A stretch of 64,000 nucleotides of DNA from Apostichopus japonicus (Eukaryota; Echinodermata; Holothuroidea; Aspidochirotida; Stichopodidae). The stretch's first letter is position 1. Each line of letters starts with the position of its first letter. The translations under genes were made by a program, and so were the position numbers. The notes under the pieces were generated by a model that was not told the origin of the DNA, did no database searches, and saw nothing but the letters and a program-made list of their open reading frames with translations. Shown piece after piece: positions 1-13,468 of the stretch. The stretch is taken from NCBI RefSeq assembly GCF_037975245.1, contig NC_092576.1:8883501-8947500 (forward strand), read 5' to 3'.

Positions 1-756
1 CTCATACTAAATTATGTTGAGTTATACTCAGTATTGATTTTCAATATCTTGTTTGTCTACGTAGGTTGTGTATACTTAAAAAAAAACAGAAGGCGTTTTG
101 TAAAGTTTATCTCTATTTCAGTAGGCCTACAAATACATACAAGTAATGGATATTGCAAGAAAATAATGCTTATAGTGGGTAATTTTACTTGTCATAAAAA
201 AAAAATCAAATTTCCATTAACATTACGTATTCGTTGCTTTAAAAGATGTTAAATCACATAAAAATTGCGCTCGCTTTCTAATATCTGGTGTCATGATATT
301 TCGTGACCCTTTAGAGCGAAGGTACTTATTTTATTCCACCCAAATTGCAGCCGTATCGTATCACAAATTACAACATACAAAACGATTGTGGAGCCAATCG
401 TTCCGTGTTGGATAAAAGGTTATTACCACCATAGGTTAATTAGGTTGAAAGGTTAATTACCATAACAGGTTAATTACTATAATGAAGAAACATGAACATT
501 GTTTGAAACCACATATCAAATGAACTGAAAGGTGTAAGAAATAAAATGACTTGAATATATGTCTGCAATAAATTACATATTAGTAAACTGAAATCACAAT
601 AATAGACTAGGCATCCAATGTCTCCTCTCAGTTCTCATTCGAAAAAAATACGACAATAAATTTAAGAAAAAATAAAAATTATCTAGGAATATAATTTATA
701 AGTTACAACAAAGATATTTCTTCTATGTGTTTCTCCTGGAACAAACTGTAGCCTAC
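1..756. other. Region downstream of gene A
   Basis: AT-rich sequence 3' of the last recognised gene A exon on the minus strand. It should contain gene A's terminal exon and 3' UTR. Two splice acceptors are visible on the minus strand near 570-590, giving tails of about 4 or 31 residues, but neither resembles the gene B or gene C tails. Nothing else is recognisable. Confidence 0.3.
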
Positions 757-3700
757 CTGTTTCATTGAATGGTATATCGCCGTTAAATGCTTCTGTAGCT
801 GCTCAAACGTTGGTCGAGCTCCGGGTTTCACGTCCCACGACGACAACATCATGCCATAGCTATAGTAAGCACGTGGAGAAATGTTTTAATCACCAATAGT
901 CACGAAAAATTTAAAACAAAACATATGCCTACGTGAGTCAGTTTGTTTTATGCATATCAGACATGGGGAAACTACCGTAAAGTATATCGTAAATATTATA
1001 GGAGAGATTGGGGCTAGTTGAAACAATTTTATAATTTTGTCCACTATGAAAAATATCAGCACAACAGTAATACAATTTTCTCATGGTAATAGACCATGAC
1101 ACTGACTATCATCAATAGAGAGAAAAGTAACAGAATATCATGTATTGAGAAATATTAAGCATGAAAGTGTAATTTGTGGTTGTAACAATCTGTCCGTCTA
1201 TAAACAACCAAAAGAAATTACGACTTTCTCATAACCAAAGTTATTTATTTGATGAACAATGGCCAGGACACAATGAAGCTGTAGTAATGTTCCATTATTG
1301 ATGTGCAATAATCATTACTATCATTGTTTAACGCATTAAGCATGTCATTATAATAATAACGTGGTAGGGATATATAACTAACTTCTGATAGGAATTGAGG
1401 ATCCGTGTGACAGGTATGTGTTATCGGGATTAACCGATTTCACTCAATATGATCAGTTTATAACGTTGTAGGTCTGTGATACATCTTAATGTTAATGAAT
1501 TACAGTGTTACTGGATTGAACACTATATCAGCGTAAATTAGCGATAGACTATATGTTTATCTAGCCTGTTGTAATGCTTGTACTGAACATTTAATTACAT
1601 TGCTTGGCGTAGACCTCAGATGAACTACGTGTATCGTATCGTTGTGACTAATATCGCTCCAGTTTAACTGACGAAAATACCAATCCACCCACTCCGGATG
1701 TGTTGTAATGCACTTTGCTGATAAAGGGTGGTCTTGACCGTTGCAAATTGCACAATGGCGCTTGTTGTGATATACGAAAAGAATAGGTCTATCGTTATGA
1801 TTTACGTTGTTCAAAGACAACACATTGAATATCACAGATATCACCGGTAGCCTGTTTTCGTATATATAACTCACACTGTACCCGGGCAGGCAAGAGACTA
1901 TCACAAAATTGTTAATAGCCATAGAAGCTCTCACACACTACTGCTTGACTGTCTTTATTACTTACATTGCTCCGGGACAACACATTGGCTGACTCAAGTA
2001 ACATTCATTTCTTATTTCCATTTCGACTTCCTCTTTCGACATGCCACTGTATGGAGTTTCTCCTGTAATTCAGAAACAGACAAAGAAACATTCTCAGAGA
2101 AGACATTTTGAAAACCTCCTCAATGTTAATCTAGATCTGATGATAAGCTATTCATCTCTTTTACATTAATGGTTACGATTTTAGTCAACGATTTAAGCCA
2201 GCTTTTAACTGCTTATATAACACATGGAAACGTTTTGGCCGTTCATGTTATCATTAAGTATTGTGCAATACGTTCATCAGGATTACACGATACAAAGTCA
2301 TTTATATAAAGACATTCCGTTCGCGTGAAGATAGGTCAGCGTCATGTCTCTACAGTCACTATGTTTAATGCACATATCCATTGCTCATCTGAGCATGATC
2401 TCCACTAAGATAAGCACTCGTGGCTATTCCTAACTATTTACATGTCCTTTTCAACTTAATTTTACAACAAGCTACCCATTAAGTGATTTTATCGCACCAA
2501 TGTGTTAACCACCATCCGGGTAATACTCTGCTACTAAGCCTAACGTTAGGTCCAAAGCAAACGCAATCATTTTGACCAAGAGCCCTGGAGTAAAAGAACA
2601 ACATGGAATTTCGTGGGTTTGAGGATGTTCTCCATTGATAAACAATGCCAATTTTTAAACCTGCAGCCCGACAACATAAAAAACTTCAAGAATTGTGATG
2701 TATAGCGTTACTGGATTGATAACTGTTTCAATTAACAGAAACTGGGCGCCCCAAGTTAAACATCGCTATAATTACAGGAGAGAGTGAATTACCACAGAAA
2801 TGACACATTAAACTACGTACGTGAGAGCCTGCCAAAAAATTCGACAACATTTCCACATGGGGAAATCTGTCGATAGTATGGATTATTTTGTTTCCAAAAG
2901 GAAAACAATATTACGAGGTGAAGCTATAAGGCAAGTCAGTCATCAGCTAGATCGATAATAAAGATACCTTTATAACATAACAAATGAATACTTTATGGAT
3001 AGAACTAACATAACAAAGGAATCAAGAACGTATGTATGTAAACAGCTGAACCTACCGAGGGAGAATATCTCCCATATAGCAACAGCTAGTGACCAAACGT
3101 CAGCTTTCTCACAATATTGTCGAAGGAAGATCATTTCAGGAGAAAGCCAAGCCAGTGGAGGATTTTTCTAGATGTCAAAGAAAGAAGTATGAAATGGAAA
3201 AACTTCACGTTTTTTTTCAACTCTTTTGACCTTTAAATGTTTTTTCACATTGTATACCTTGTAAAATCATTGCATTAAATAAAATTGTCTTATGCATGCA
3301 TCTCCTTCTAAAGTCGTGTTTCAAAAATTGTAAGTACTTTTTAAGTTACCAAGTTTAACAAAAATGACGTTAAAAAGAGCAAATTTCGTATTTTGGTGAC
3401 AGTTAATAGGGTACACCGATGAAAAATCTACACAATAAGGAGATAATAATGTGAGATACCTCAATGCAAAGTCTAGAATAATTGGAACGCGTAACGTCAA
3501 ATAAACTACATAAAATATCATATGTGATAAGGTTTCTTGATTCACTCGGACATATCACGTTTTTACATATTACCTTTTTAAAACTTTAAGATCTCTCAAA
3601 AATTTTTTGAAAAATTACTTCCCTATCGTTATTTCGTAGCAAACAACACAAGATCGGCTTTAATCTTTTACCATTCCCTGCTTATGAGCAATCACGTTAA

Positions 3701-6700
3701 CCCCTTTAAAGCATCCATCATGAATTACTCCAAGCGGACTACCTCTGTAACTTGTAGGTTAGGGCCGGGGAAGTGAAATGTGGTAAATATGGAAAGATGT
3801 GGAAAATGTATCAGGCGTCTCTTTATTCAAGTAGAATCAGCATATCATTTCTCTCTCAAATATGTTTTAATAAATTTTGGAAATTTCAAAACATCAGATC
3901 AAAGACTATTGAGTTTCATGCAAAAAAATGAAACCTGTCAGAACGCAAAGGTTTTTGAAAGATCGGAGACTTCAATACGTTATGTTACAAAATTTGATTA
4001 TTGTAAAAATGGTTCTGTAGAGTTTACCTTTTCGATGATCTGAAGGAGCTTGCTCTTAGCATGTTCTTCAGGCACAAAGTCATACAGTTTGCATTTTCTG
4101 GAGCTGGTAATAAGAACCTTAGAAGTCGTTAGAGCAGGATGCCGGAACTGTTTTTGTATAGAGAATACAATAATTTGTATCACTGTACAAATGCATTGTG
4201 ATAGGACGATACAAAATGGAAACTCCAGTAATTATACATGACAAAGAAGCAATATTATCAAAACCTCAATTTGTTTAGGTTTTATGAGGTTTATTGTACG
4301 CAAAAATGATCGGTATGGGTTTTACTAAACACAAGCTAACAATTCTAGCAAAGATAGCAAGGTATTCATATATACCAGTCGTTTATGGGCGCTATGGTGT
4401 CAGCAGAAACTTGTTAGAGAGTCTGAAATATCACCCTATGCTCATGGCTTTATTAGTTACAACTGGTTAAGGCGAGTATCTGTTAATCAGTTAAAACTGA
4501 TATGTGTAATAATCATCTCTTACCATGTGTTACATATTTGACCAATTGCTATTTAGAAGGGCTTCGAACAGAAAATACTAAAGTCACAATCCTATGCATA
4601 GTGATTGACTGGCTAACCAGACTACTCTGTAAAAGTTTCGCCAATAATTTCGTCAACACTTCAACAGAAAGTGGATGAAACCTTCCTGCAAAACTCTTAA
4701 AATCTGCAATTTGAACCATCTTGACAAGGTAAACTTACTAGTCAAACATAGGGAAAATTGTTTACACGACTAACAAGTCATTTGTTAAAACAGCCTTTGA
4801 GTAATGAATTCGTCTGTTAGTATTTTTCCATAGTTATGTATAGCATCTGCTGACATGTCTAACATGCGTTACGGTTTGATAACATACTTAAGTTTATACT
4901 GATCGAAGGTCCTATCTTATTCACAGTGCAAAGTTGGAAAGTAAAAGGAATTAGACGATTATCATAATTTCCAGCATGTGATTGAAAGACGTGAAACTAT
5001 TTTAATGGGTTTTTGTAACTGTGTGAAAATATTCGTGTTTGATATTAACACATCATTAAATTTGGAAAGATAAGTATTTGCTTCAGTTTGCTTCATATGA
5101 TCACATTTAAACCATTAAAACTCTAAATTGCAAATTTATTCTTTTGTTGCTAGGTCTACAGACCTTAAACAATGTTTTTTCCGAGGCACTGAAGCAGAAG
5201 GCTTATACATTGACTGAGCCTCTTCAGTGTTTTGTTTTAAAATGAAACAGACAGTTTCTTTCGTGCAAGATTGATTAGTTATTTTGTAAGAGACTTCCGC
5301 GGAAAGCAAAAGTAACGCTGCATCTGAAGTGAAAACATTTAACAAATTTAACAAACATTTAAGCTTCTGGGGGATATTAATCAAGGGTGCTAACTATTAC
5401 GCATAAGAGAACTAATATAAAGTCAAATATTGTCGAACTTTGACTTTCATGAGCTCATGGGAATAATTATTGTAACATGCAATGAGGCATAAAAACTTAA
5501 CACATCGCTTATTTCTTTTACTTAGGTATAGTCAAGAGATATGTTACATTTACCAAAGCTGTTCCCATAAATAAAAAAAAAATAAAAAAAATAACAAAAA
5601 TGCCACATTCTATTATATATGGATAACCAACTTCTTGTTTTTTCTAAGTCTAAGTCTAAGTTAGAAGCAACTCTGGTCATAAAAAATTCCTCTAACGTGT
5701 TTAATGTCCATAGCATTCGGGGGGGGGGGGGGGATTTAAGTGACGTTTGTTATGATCAATGGAGAAGGATATAAGTTCTGTTATCTACCTATAAAATAAC
5801 TTTTCAAAATATAACTGCTGATCCAACAACATGCTGATCTGTCATATCACCGTCTGTATTTATATTCAGTGATTGGATTAGCAAGTGTTAAAAAAAACAA
5901 ATCTAAGTTCTGTTCTAACGAAAAACTTGAGCCCATACTCACAAACATGACATTATTTCCATTCCCATAGAATGCATTGATCTTTATATTAGTATTTTGT
6001 TAAATCACGGGAATTTCCTTCATGTTTATTGTATTACATCAAACCAGGGTGATTTGCAAAGTACTTTTATTTGTAAGAAGTTTTTATATTAATTTTGGAA
6101 AGTTGTTGCAAATCCGGAATGTTATAATCCTTCAGCTGTTTCTTTTCATAACAATACTTACATTATTTTCAAAGAGGTAAGCCATTCCTATCACAACGTC
6201 AACTGAAAATGCAGTAAGGTGCAGTTTTTGGTCCTCTAACGATACTGTTTGTTGAGCAATTGACAAACTTTGTTGAGAGTCCCTTTTATTCTGATAGTTT
6301 CTTAGCATATAGTTCCGCAAAGTCCCACACTCCACGTACTCATGGTAAATATAATATGGTGCTGTGTAATCATGGAGAAACACAAACGTCAATATTCAAG
6401 AATTTTCCACGTTTAGTAGAAATGTCGTGTTGATACAAGAGTCAATGCGAGTTGAAACATTGTCAGAAGAATGAAACATTCTTGTAGCTCTCAAATTAGT
6501 TTCATAACAACCTTTGAAACATTGTGGTATACAGTGTATTCCCTATTTTTTTTTACTACTAACGCTTATGGTACCTTAAGCACCACATTATACGACAGTA
6601 CATTGTTAACAAAGTCGGAAACTGTTGTTAATAACATACTCGACTAAATGTTCCCAAAGTCAAAATGTGGTGCAACATATATATTGCATTGCGTGTTACA

Positions 6701-8648
6701 TCTACTCGTGAATTTACCATTTATGTGCATCGACAGGTTTACCCAAATGAATCACCCGATACATATACAGAACACAGACACTATCGTAAATCTTACAGTT
6801 TGGTACGTGCACAGCAAAAACTGGATCGTGTGATAATTCGGCAGCATGTGCTATTAGGATTACAGTAAGAACTGAGGATATGTGAAATTCCAACAAATCC
6901 AGTTGTTGGATATTTGTTGGAATTACAAATATCCACAGTTCTTACTGTAAACTTAATACCACATGCTAACGATTTATCAGATTTGTCAGCACAATCCGAT
7001 ATTTACTGTGGTACAAAACTTTAAGATTTACAGTGTAATCTCTGTTTGAATCGGCTGAATGAGTGGACTATCGGCAAAGGTTTCAAAGCCTCAACAATTT
7101 AATGTTCTAAGTGATTGTATTTGCTTCCCATGTCCATCTCACATGTCACACCTAGTATTCATCACTTACGGTTATCCGCTGCTACTCCAAGGACATGGAC
7201 AATATTATCATGCTTTTTTAGGGTAAGCAGTTGTTGAGCTAATGTCCGGAACTGAAGCAGGTTAACCACCTGAGCTGTTTCTACCATTCAAGAAAAGATA
7301 AATATGAGTTTCAATAGTTATGCAGTTCCAAATGATTCTGTTTCAAACGGTGACATAAATGTCAGCATAAAACAGTAGCTTTGAATATTTCTCAGTCAAA
7401 ACATTACAATGAAGAACATTGTTATCAAGATTGATGAGAGTGACTAGGTTACACCATCTGTTTTATTGTAATTTCACTTTCAAACCTCCTTATGCTATGT
7501 TAATATTTATGATATTCAAATGTAATTAGTATAATGTATTTATCAACTGTTAGTATAATGGACCGTTACCTACATAATAATTACTTTCTTGTTTCATTTT
7601 ACCGACAAATACACTTATCTTTCTGCTGAGACAAGCCAATTATAAAACGCGGTTAAAGGCATTGAAGACTCGCCTGAAATCGCGTACCGCCCTCTGAAAA
7701 AAGTTAACTTTCCGTTGCCTGTTAGTGATTTTTTTCTCGCTATAAAATGCAGACAGTAATGAATCGTGGTACCTTGTTATCTTTTATCTAGACCTGAGAT
7801 GTCCATCGCTGCTTTGTACATTGTGTTGAGGGTATTGACCGTAGCTGCATGTATTGACTGTACACTAGTGTCTAATTACCAACGGTAGCAAGCTGTGTGT
7901 GTATTTTCTGGGATCGATGGTGGTATCTAACAATTCGTTACACCTCATTCGAAACTATGTCAGATTACCGGCATCAGACGTTTCAGTTTGTGCGCGAGTC
8001 TTCACACCCTTTAAGGAGATATTTCATGTTTCTGTTGTATTCTTAAAACTAGATTCCATATAGTTGAGGACATGAAAATTCACTAATGCAAAATAAGTAA
8101 CGTAAGTTGCAGTAGTAACCATTATGATCTTTTTTTGTAGAATTTTTAAACTGTTCTAATGTATGAATCATTGTTGGTGGAAATTGCATTAACGAAAGTA
8201 TTGAACATAATCAGTGTTCATACATATCTGAAGTGTATTATAATTCTATTAGATTCTACACTAATTAAAGGTATCATTTAATGAAATTTAGTTTAGATAG
8301 ATATGCAAATTTAAAAACATTTTGATAATGAGGATGAAAATGATGATGATGGTGATAATGATGTGATGGTGGTGTGATGGTGGTGATAATAATGATGATG
8401 ATGATAATAATAATAATGATACAGAATCTTAAAATCTCTACATATGAATACATCATTATCCTTACCCGAAACGCACTTGGCAATAAATTCAATATTACCA
8501 GTTGCTGTTGAGGATGGACAAGTAGCAAACCAGTACTGCATTGGCCCGTCACCGGGAAGCTTTGACGTCATTATTACGTCATCACGTCGTATATACTTCG
8601 CATCCTGAGCTACGTCTTCTATTGTATTTTCGTCTGCATTCGAACTCA
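757..8648 (-). CDS. Gene A pseudokinase-domain exons
   Basis: Seven exons. 8466-8648 encodes the N-lobe with a degenerate glycine loop (GDGPMQYW) and the beta-3 Lys (FIAKCV). 7170-7280 encodes helix C, where FRTLAQQLL has Leu at the usual Glu position, then HDNIVHVLG. 6162-6361 encodes the hinge ([14 protein letters not shown]) and helix E. 4028-4147 encodes the catalytic loop [10 protein letters not shown] and KLYDFV. 3056-3167 encodes WLSPEM and [12 protein letters not shown]. 1966-2062 encodes ETPYSG and the helix G region. 757-859 encodes YGMMLSSW and GARPTFEQL. The C-lobe scaffold is well kept while the catalytic Asp and Asn are replaced. Confidence 0.87.
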
Positions 8649-11600
8649 CTATAAAATAAATAAGGTTAATACACACTAGAATATTTTACCATAAAAAGCA
8701 GCCTTTTAAACCAAGTTGAGATAATAAATGCTTTGCTATCCGTGTGGAGTGCCTTTATTTCTTCCAGAAATGAGAAGAGACATCCAAATAAGACCAATGA
8801 AATCACATCACTACGTCTCACGTTTCATTTTTCTAAATCATATATCGGTAACTACATATTTAAAAATTTAACAAGGCCCTTTTTTAATAATAATATTATG
8901 TTACAATTGGGTTTAGCGTAATGTTTTTCAATACCAACAATACAATAAAGAATAATAATATATTTAATCGCACATGAATATCATTTGTGAACTTCAGCAA
9001 AATAATATATAATTACTTTGTAGGATATTTAAAAATGTGATCTACGAATGTCACTAGCTGAACGTGCAAAAACGTAAAAACGTTTAAATAATTCATTCAG
9101 AAACTAAATATATGTTAGGGAATATGATATGTTAAATTCTGGCTCTTCAAAGTGGCTACTGAATCTAACATACATGTTTTAATAATATCGTAAACAAACC
9201 AGTCAACATTCAATTGTATGTTCACGTATTGGCCACAAGTACACAAATAATGAAAAAGAAGTATATTGTTCTTCAAAATAGCTATCAATGTTAAATTCTC
9301 TTACATATTTAAACATATTTATATCGTAAACAAACCAATCAACATTCAATTGTATGTTCACGTATTGGCCACAAGTGCACAAATAATGAAAAGAAGTATA
9401 TTGTTCTTAAAAATAGCTATCAATGTTAAATTCTCTTACATATTTAAACATTTATATCGTAAACAAACCAATCAACATTCAATTGTATGTTCACGTATTG
9501 GCCACAAGTACACAAATAATGAAAAAGAAGTATATTGTTCTTCAAAATAGCTATCAATGTTAAATTCTCTTACATATTTAAACATATTTATATCGTAAAC
9601 AAACCGATCAACATTCAATTGTATGTTCACGTATTGGCCACAAGTACACAAATAATGAAAAAGAAGTATATTGTTCTTCAAAATAGCTATAAGTGTTAAA
9701 TTCTCTTACATATTTTTTTTTACGTACCGCTGTATTGGCAAGATACACCTTAGTTATAAGTAAAACATGATTTTGTTTTCTTCAAAATGAGCAACAAATG
9801 TTAACTTCTCCTACATTTTCCTATATAATCGTGTGTTTATGTACTATTGTTCTCCAACAATTTAAAAATGAATACATTATATGTTTCTCAAATTGAGTTA
9901 AAAACTAAACACCAGTTACATATTCGGGTTAGTAATAGTCGTCAATAGTGAATGATTCTTTCCTTCTTATACGTTAAATAATGTAATTGTTCAGATATGA
10001 TGAGTAGAACGGTAAAGGGTGGGATGGGGGGGGGGGGGAGTGGAACTGTACTAGTGGTTACACACTATTAACGATAAATTCAAATGGCAATATAGTAACT
10101 TACTTTGAAAGTCCGAATCATTGCCAACCTCTGAAGAAATGACGGCTAAGTCTGACGGTCTACATGGTGAAGGAAGCGTATTATAATTTACACTTACAAA
10201 TATAAACTAAAATTACAAGAATATAGATAATATCGTTCATTGTTATCTCTCAATTTATAACTTGTGCGTCGATTTAGGAGTACCGTAGTCTGTCCCAACT
10301 TTGTCTTCATCAGCGCATGAATGTGTACATAATTGTTCTCTTTACCATATTTCGCTATTATACGTTAAACTTATTCTTCGTTACAAATCAAGATGTTATC
10401 AATGTTACATACTAGTCGAGAGTAACGATTTGCATGGCAAAGAATCGATGTAAATTTACACTCACAAGATAATTATAAATTATAACTAAAAGTATCATTG
10501 GGTAAGATCGTTGATATCCATCTGTCGATTAAACACTCAGGAAAGAATGCTTTTATTGGGAAGTTAATTAAAAGAAAGCATTTTACTAGGTATCGTTCCT
10601 CGGATTCCTTTTCATGATGATTTAATTGCCGTTAAACTGTTTCTGGTAGATTTTATTGGCTAGTGTACGTTAAAGTTTGCTCTCAGAAGAAAACAAGAAG
10701 TTTTCAGTTTTTAATTATCAGTCAAGTATGACGACATACAGTTCGAAAGTTTTCTTTTTTTAAGTAACATCGACAAGAAATAATGATTACTTACAATTAT
10801 TAGATGACATCTTGAATATTCTCATCTCGATTCAGAAGAATAAATTGTTGACAGGGTAGTATTATGCAACGTATTTCCTTTGAAATTATGCATGATTGAC
10901 TATTCGCTAGGGTAATTAAAGATCAATTTCTTTAGAAGAAGATGAGCGCAAATCATAGTAAATGTTAAAATAAATACTTCTAGAAGAAAATAAAAGACAT
11001 ATGACAACTTACTTTCTATGAAATGACGTTGTTAATCCTGTAAAGAAGGAAAAATGATTATTATTGTTTACTTACGGCTCGAAATGGCAACTCATTGCAC
11101 ATATATGTTGCTCCCCCCCCCCCCTCCCCCTCTCTTGTTCAACGCGTTTGAAATTAGCTATAAACGATATCACGGAAGTGTTAACACAGTACGTGAAAAT
11201 ATAAAACGTTTCTATCAGCATTATCACTTAACAAAATAAACTTAGCTGATGGGTTTTTATAACAACAAACGTAGAAATGTAAACGAAATGCTACTGGATA
11301 AAATATTGCGTGCGTCTGTCGCCTAAGAATTGTGGCTTATTACTAGTTTTAACTTTCAAGGTAGCCAAGTAAAGCTTTACCATAATGTGTTTAAACGTTG
11401 TTACCTTTAATGCAAGCCAGGCATACCAACGTCGTAATTACAAAGAAACCGAATAATGACGTTCCGACTTTTGTCACCGTGTACGTCCAAATCGATCCAT
11501 TTGGCTCTACAATTGAGAGGTGAATCGTTTCTGAAATACAAACAAAATATTGTAATTGTCTGGCCGTAATACTTAAAGATACTTCATAAATAGGAATACA

Positions 11601-12970
11601 AACAGTTTATTGTGAAATGTAGACTTCATACAACGACCTACTTCCTAGACCAAAAAGTGAACGAAAATGTAATTTATATGTGATAATTGTACATAAAGAG
11701 TTGAATTTGACAATTATATCACAACCGTGTCCTTTAAAGCTTTGGTAAAGCTTCCTTTAATAAGCTACGATCTTTAATAAGCTCGCGCGTGGCTCGGCAA
11801 TCGGATACATCTAATTATTTTACAATCGATGAAACAACTTCCTATATTCCAGCTAATATGAAGCGCAAACGTTGTCAGTTTTCTATGGAAAATCCCAGCA
11901 CCCCACTCCTGTATGCATTAACCACACACAAAAGTACAGTAAGTTGTTCAGGTTTCTTATCTAAGTTTATCTTTCATGATGATACTAGTGACAAGTATAT
12001 AATGTAAATGTAAACCATTTGAGCAGGAAACATCCCTTACTTGTGGCCAGCATCATGCATTTGTTGAAATCAAAAGATGAGTAACGTGTTATTGAAATAT
12101 TTGCTGCTTCAGCAAAGATCAGATACTTACTTAATAAAAATATGTTACGAATCTATTCAAGTCAACGTTTACTTCCACTACCGTTAAAGATTTTAGTGCC
12201 TGATCTCGAGGTATAGGACACATAATGCACCGTGGAACAATATGTGTTCCAAAAACTATGCAGTGGTAAGGAAACGGATGGGTTATTGATTAAAGAAACT
12301 TTGTCTTTGTTTCCTGAAAGGATAACAAACATATCTATTTTGCAGTTTTGTAAACCTTTAGAATCTGCTTGTTCTCTATTACTTATGTATAAGTTACGAT
12401 ATAATTACATAATTAAAGAAATATATTCAATCTTTGACATAAATATGTGCATTCTAAGTTACTTACAAAAGATTTACCACATGAACTCACCATTGGTACT
12501 GAACTGGACTGTAGTATTCTGTTCAGTTGTGCTATCTGAAGAAAGTAGAAGACAGGCGATGGTTCCATTCGATGTTTTGGGCTGAAAATAAATCCTCGAG
12601 ACAATATCGAATGTTTCATTATTATACGTTAGAAAAGAATAGTGAAAAGGGATAACTGTTTCATCATTCACTTGCCAAGTAAGGTTGTTTGCTTGTCTTG
12701 CTCCCACGACGTGACATGATGCAGTGATATTCTCATCACCGAGGAGAACAACGTGATCCCCATCAGAAAAATTCCTGTTGTTTACTTCCAAGTAAAATGC
12801 ATTTGGTGAAACTGTGTAATGATAAAAAAAGTTATCCGCATAGGTTAATAAGTATAGACCGATGGGTGGATGTAAAGTGGGTAGATTCATGGGTAGAGAG
12901 ATAGGTTGAAAGATGAATTGATGGATAAATGTATGGATGGCTAGATAACTAGAGAGAAGAACGCAGACAA

Positions 12971-13007
<37 letters not shown>

Positions 13008-13450
13008 GTATCAAGAATATATATAAATGTATATACATAGATGTGAGTCTATGTAGATAGACTTACTAACAAGCTGTCGAGCTGCATACATACAAACAGA
13101 TACTGTGTTTAATCCTCACCTTTTATTTCAACGTTGTATTCTTCAAGTACAGAGCCACGTTGCATACAGATGTATGTACCATTATCCGACAAGGCTGGAT
13201 GAAGTAACACTAGCGAGTAATTAGACGTTAAATTCATCTTTCCGTCGTCTACAAGATAAGTATTCTCTGTATACAGACGTTTCGTATTATACCACCAGCT
13301 TTTGGAGTTGAATGTTTCATTCACTGGACAATCAAGTACCAATATTTCCGAAACCCTTCCAGTGATCCGTTTTCCGCTAGTAATGACAAATTCCTTGAAG
13401 CCAAAGAGGGCAAAAACGACCATCCACTTTAAACAGAAATATTTGACCAT
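757..13450 (-). CDS. Gene A: Ig-domain receptor pseudokinase (spliced, last exon unresolved)
   Basis: The span includes introns. Twelve exons chain in frame for 595 codons: 13120-13450, 12491-12811, 11405-11530, 11013-11037, 10104-10159, 8466-8648, 7170-7280, 6162-6361, 4028-4147, 3056-3167, 1966-2062 and 757-859. The protein is a predicted single-pass surface receptor with a signal peptide, two Ig-like domains, one membrane helix (about residues 240-259) and a tyrosine-kinase-like domain (about 295-595). The beta-3 Lys is kept (FIAKCV, about K344). HRD is HPA (454-456), the catalytic Asn is Lys (461) and DFG is DFV (474-476), so phosphotransfer is very unlikely. Exon order, phases and most exon lengths match gene B. 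The final coding exon, beyond 757, could not be identified; splice acceptors near 570-590 give only short, unconvincing tails. Start: Met at 13450 directly precedes the hydrophobic signal segment; an in-frame Met at 13468 is also possible. Confidence 0.85.
5719..5733. repeat. Poly-G tract
   Basis: Run of 15 G in a gene A intron. Similar runs of 12-14 G or C lie at 10026-10038, 28583-28596, 29664-29675 and 45309-45321. Confidence 0.9.
6843..6967. repeat. Long palindrome (foldback element core)
   Basis: Two arms of about 60 nt, from AGCATGTG at 6843 to CACATGCT ending at 6967, are nearly reverse-complementary around a centre near 6905. Weaker inverted similarity continues outward to about 6760 and 7060. 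It lies in the gene A intron between exons 7170-7280 and 6162-6361. It is probably a MITE or foldback element. No coding sequence is seen. Confidence 0.7.
8325..8426. repeat. GAT-rich microsatellite
   Basis: Interrupted GAT/GGT/AAT trinucleotide run in the gene A intron, starting about 40 nt beyond the donor of exon 8466-8648. Apparent His/Tyr-rich reading frames on the minus strand come from this repeat and are not coding. Confidence 0.85.
9186..9715. repeat. Tandem repeat, four copies of about 135 bp
   Basis: Units start near 9186, 9322, 9455 and 9591 with TATCGTAAACAAACC and are almost identical. Differences are a few substitutions and 2-3 nt indels. The array lies in the gene A intron between exons 10104-10159 and 8466-8648. 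Overlapping open frames on both strands are by-products of the repeat. Confidence 0.9.
10104..11530 (-). CDS. Gene A membrane helix and linker micro-exons
   Basis: Exon 11405-11530 encodes the stalk and a membrane helix reading [16 protein letters not shown]. It is followed by a 25-nt exon (11013-11037, phase 1 to 2, coding GLTTSFHR) and a 56-nt exon (10104-10159, phase 2 to 1, containing [16 protein letters not shown]). Gene B has exons of exactly the same lengths and phases. The pair totals 81 nt, so skipping both would preserve frame. A possible extra 16-nt exon near 10803 was left out because the frame closes without it. Confidence 0.78.
12491..13450 (-). CDS. Gene A ectodomain exons: signal peptide and two Ig-like domains
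   Basis: Exon 1 (13120-13450) encodes a signal peptide beginning [16 protein letters not shown] and a V-like Ig domain with LVLDC, a KSWWYN tryptophan and the end motif NGTYICMQ. It has several N-glycosylation sequons ([16 protein letters not shown]). Exon 2 (12491-12811) encodes a second Ig-like domain with [16 protein letters not shown] and GTIACLL. Both exons end in phase 1, the usual arrangement for Ig-domain exons. The intron between them contains a (TA)n run at 12967-13040. Similarity to gene B exon 2 (shared V..AR....TW.(V/I)N(D/N)ETV pattern) supports recent common ancestry. Confidence 0.88.
12967..13040. repeat. (TA)n microsatellite
   Basis: TA dinucleotide run with a few interruptions in gene A intron 1. 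Confidence 0.9.
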
Positions 13451-13468
13451 TTTGATTTGTGTGTACAA

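Noticed and set aside
8311-8465. His/Tyr-rich minus-strand extension of the gene A N-lobe frame
   Set aside because: It reads past a good GTAAGG donor into a GAT microsatellite.
9186-9715. CRISPR-like repeat array
   Set aside because: The units are contiguous 135-bp tandem copies without unique spacers, in a eukaryotic intron.
10796-10825. Possible 16-nt extra linker exon in gene A
   Set aside because: The acceptor is weak, and the 25-nt and 56-nt exons already join in frame exactly as in gene B.
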